Notes under the pieces: generated by a model
The model's input: only the letters and a program-made list of their open reading frames with translations
The model's database searches: none
What the model was told of the DNA's origin: nothing
Position numbers and translations under genes: made by a program
Origin: Planctomycetota bacterium
GTDB taxonomy: Bacteria > Planctomycetota > Phycisphaerae > UBA1845
Assembly (NCBI GenBank): GCA_022566435.1
Contig: JADFIX010000005.1
Coordinates: 6,662 to 13,819, forward strand
Length of the DNA: 7,158 nt
Reading direction: 5' to 3'
Shown here: positions 5,581 to 7,158 of the stretch, piece by piece
Position numbering within the stretch: position 1 is the stretch's first letter
Layout: every line of letters starts with the position of its first letter

Positions 5581-6846
5581 TTATCCCAAATCCAGCGCCA
5601 AGATGGACTTGCTGTCGCGCAGATAGAGTGTTTTCCCAACCAACGTGGGAACGGTCCAGGCCTTTTCCTCGAGCAGCTTGTCAACCTTGGACATGATCTC
5701 GATGCCCTTCGGTCCGACCTTGGCCAGCGAGAGGGTTCCCTTTTCGTCCAGCATGATCAGTTTGCCGTCGGCGAGGATCATCGTCGCCTTGACGTGGCCT
5801 CGCTCCTTCCACACCGTTTCGCCGGTCTTGGCATTGATGGCCGCCATGAAAGGCGCTTTATTCTCGCCAAAGCTTCCGTAGTAGTGATCACCGACGCGAA
5901 CAACGTTCCCCTGCCCGCTGCCGAGTTTCTTATCGGCCCAGATTTCCTCTACCTCGGTTTTCTCTCCTTTGCGCGTTAGCCTAAGAGCACGGCTCCCGGC
6001 TTCGCCGCCCGACTTCACATAAAGCAACCCATCGCTCCCGTAGTGCGGCGTCCCGATGTTCGTCTTCCACTGGTTTTCATGCGGGTGTCGCCATTGCAGT
6101 TCGCCGGTGGCCGCGGACACACCGACCACCTCCCGGTCAACCAGAACCACGGCTTGGTCCTGGCCGTCGACATTGATAATGATCGGCGACGAGTAGGTAT
6201 TCTCGAAGTCATTCTTATGCCAGAGGAGGGAGCCGGTTTCCAGATCGAACGCCAACATTCCGTATCCCTTGCCGCCGCCGACGGTGATCAAGCTGTTTTT
6301 ATAGGCAACCGGGCTGGACGCGAATCCGAATTCGGGCGGCTTCACGCCGTATTCCTCGACCAGATCATGCGACCAAATCGGCTTGCCGGTTTTCGCGTTC
6401 ACGCAGTCAAGCCGGCCGGTCTTCCCGAGCGTGTAAACTCGGCCGCCCTCGACGAGCGGTGTGGATTGCGGGCCTTCACCAAATTTCGTGGAAATACTCT
6501 CGATCATCTTGGCGGGGTACATGTGCTCCCAGAGCGTGTCGCCCGTCTTGGCGTCGAGGGCCACAACGACTTCGTTGCCGTCCTTCCGGTACATGGTGTA
6601 AAGACGCCCGTCATCCGCCGCGATGGACGAATACCCTTCGCCTAAGTCACGCTTCCAGATTTGCTTCGGACCGTCCTTCGGCCAGGTAGACGACAGACCC
6701 TTCGCGCTCGACGTGAAGTTGCGATCGGGTCCACCCCAGCCGGGCCACTGAGCCAGCGCGGTGGCAGGTAGCATCGCGACCAAGCAAGCGCAGAGCATCT
6801 GAAAAGCGGTGCGGCCGGCACCTCTACATTCGGGGTGAATCTTCAT
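5581..6846 (-). CDS. Secreted PQQ-like beta-propeller repeat protein
   Basis: Exported WD40/BamB-like propeller protein of 421 aa. Such proteins are abundant in planctomycetes and usually of unknown function; the fold is shared with PQQ dehydrogenases and BamB, but PQQ binding is not implied. The ATG at 6846 is preferred over the in-frame ATG at 6870 because GGAAGGAA (6861-6854) sits 7 bp upstream. It also gives a classical signal peptide: basic residues to about 13, a hydrophobic core, and cleavage after ATALA at 32. The mature protein starts QWPGWGGPDRNF. Blade motifs follow: VVVALDAKTGDTLWEH (about 93-108), LDCVNAKTGKPIWSH, LAFDLETGSLLWHK, VVGVSAATGELQWRHP, FMAAINAKTGETVWKE and LYLRDSKSILALDLG at the C-terminus, giving seven to eight blades. 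No heme-binding CxxCH or membrane anchor is seen. It appears to be a single-gene unit flanked by remnants and repeats. Confidence 0.9.
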   Translation of the reverse strand: MKIHPECRGAGRTAFQMLCACLVAMLPATALAQWPGWGGPDRNFTSSAKGLSSTWPKDGPKQIWKRDLGEGYSSIAADDGRLYTMYRKDGNEVVVALDAKTGDTLWEHMYPAKMIESISTKFGEGPQSTPLVEGGRVYTLGKTGRLDCVNAKTGKPIWSHDLVEEYGVKPPEFGFASSPVAYKNSLITVGGGKGYGMLAFDLETGSLLWHKNDFENTYSSPIIINVDGQDQAVVLVDREVVGVSAATGELQWRHPHENQWKTNIGTPHYGSDGLLYVKSGGEAGSRALRLTRKGEKTEVEEIWADKKLGSGQGNVVRVGDHYYGSFGENKAPFMAAINAKTGETVWKERGHVKATMILADGKLIMLDEKGTLSLAKVGPKGIEIMSKVDKLLEEKAWTVPTLVGKTLYLRDSKSILALDLG

Positions 6847-6912
6847 TATTGGATTCCTTCCGTTCGTCATTGTTCGATTGCCGAATTTGTTCGACGTTTG
6901 TTTCGCTGCGCC

Positions 6913-6942
6913 GTTCTACCCGCCGACGCAACCCAAAGTCAA
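6913..6942 (-). promoter_or_regulatory. Candidate promoter for the propeller gene
   Basis: On the minus strand TTGACT (6942-6937) and TAGAAC (6918-6913) are separated by 18 bp, giving five of six and four of six matches to sigma-70 boxes. Transcription would start near 6906, leaving a leader of about 60 nt before the ATG at 6846. The -35 overlaps the coding remnant of the second propeller gene. This is a pattern match only; planctomycete promoters are poorly defined by consensus. Confidence 0.25.
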
Positions 6943-7028
6943 AAGCCATCATATTGTTTTGGTCCCGTAGGGTACAGGCTTTTGCCCACCACGGTGGGAA
7001 CCGTCCAGGTCTTGCTAGAATCTTCCAT
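6932..7028 (-). pseudogene. C-terminal remnant of a second PQQ-like propeller gene, frameshifted
   Basis: Reading leftward from 7028: MEDSSKTWTVPTVVGKSLY, then after one extra base near 6971, LRDQNNMMAFDFG. This aligns without further gaps to the C-terminus of the neighbouring intact gene (AWTVPTLVGKTLYLRD...LALDLG), with about 16 of 26 residues identical. It is therefore the last blade of a paralogue oriented the same way, not a recent copy. The original stop codon is lost and everything upstream is missing; the dispersed repeat copy 2 begins 24 bp further upstream. Confidence 0.7.
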
Positions 7029-7052
7029 TTCGCGCCTCCGGTGCCGCAATTC

Positions 7053-7158
7053 GGTGCCCCGCGTCTTTCAGGCGCGGCTTGTCGATCGATCCTGCGACCG
7101 TCGAATTGTCCGTGGCACTCGTCCGGGAAGAATCGCGAACCCACCTCGGGGAACGTGG
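7053..7158 (+). repeat. Dispersed repeat, copy 2 (runs to the window end)
   Basis: Direct repeat of 5442-5552. The left foldback is preserved as CCGCGTCT (7059-7066), loop TTC, AGGCGCGG (7070-7077). The two arm positions that differ from copy 1 keep pairing on the plus strand (T-A to T-G, G-T to G-C). Long shared blocks are GCGTCTTTCAG, AAGAATCGCGA and CCCACCTCGGG. Relative to copy 1 the second hairpin appears disrupted (AACGTGG rather than AACGAGGTGG), although the window ends there. It lies just upstream of a truncated propeller gene, as copy 1 lies just upstream of a truncated dehydrogenase gene. Confidence 0.7.

Noticed and set aside
5251..5979. 242-codon plus-strand open frame
   Set aside because: It runs antisense across the dehydrogenase remnant, the repeat and the propeller gene, with no domain of its own.
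6824..7144. 106-codon minus-strand open frame through repeat copy 2 and the propeller remnant
   Set aside because: It is a composite of repeat DNA and an out-of-frame then in-frame piece of the remnant; only the LRDQNNMMAFDFG portion is meaningful.

Overview
This looks like a stretch of bacterial chromosome from a fairly GC-rich genome, most likely a planctomycete (Pirellulales-like). That assignment is an inference from gene style: a secreted PQQ-like beta-propeller protein beginning QWPGWGGPDRNF after its signal peptide, a GT39-type membrane glycosyltransferase with C-terminal TPR repeats, and a RelE-type toxin with the GYYRLIYSRYRAVY motif. No rRNA or tRNA is available to confirm it.

Layout. 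(1) Bases 3-1739 (+) hold a multi-pass GT39-like glycosyltransferase with a three-repeat TPR tail; its start probably lies upstream of the window. (2) Bases 1803-2128 (+) hold a broken RelE/ParE-family toxin with an in-frame stop and no antitoxin. (3) At the 3' end of that toxin lies the end of an IS481-family element, preserved only as the transposase C-terminus (minus strand, frameshifted, 2129-2419). (4) That remnant is cut off exactly at 2420 by an apparently complete IS21-family element (2420-5038, 2619 bp) with intact istA and istB, ATGA-type overlap and 51-bp structured inverted ends. (5) Beyond it is unrelated DNA: the last ~105 codons of a phytoene-dehydrogenase-like FAD oxidoreductase (minus, 5119-5441), truncated at a ~110-bp dispersed repeat (5442-5552). 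(6) An intact PQQ-like propeller gene follows (minus, 6846-5581). (7) Upstream of it are a frameshifted C-terminal scrap of a second PQQ-like gene (7028-6932) and a second copy of the repeat (7053 to the window end).

Overall this is a decay and rearrangement zone between two healthy genes. Four gene remnants, two nested insertion sequences and a repeat family sit within about 5 kb. The IS21 element has no target-site duplication and has different material on its two sides, so it marks a rearrangement or deletion junction rather than a simple insertion. The points most worth following are: the repeat family, whose two copies both abut a gene truncation in the same orientation and carry a foldback; and the split promoter at the IS21 ends (outward TTGACA on the right, TAGAAT on the left), which would become a near-consensus promoter only when the ends are joined. 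I found no tRNA, rRNA, CRISPR array or complete novel multi-gene system.
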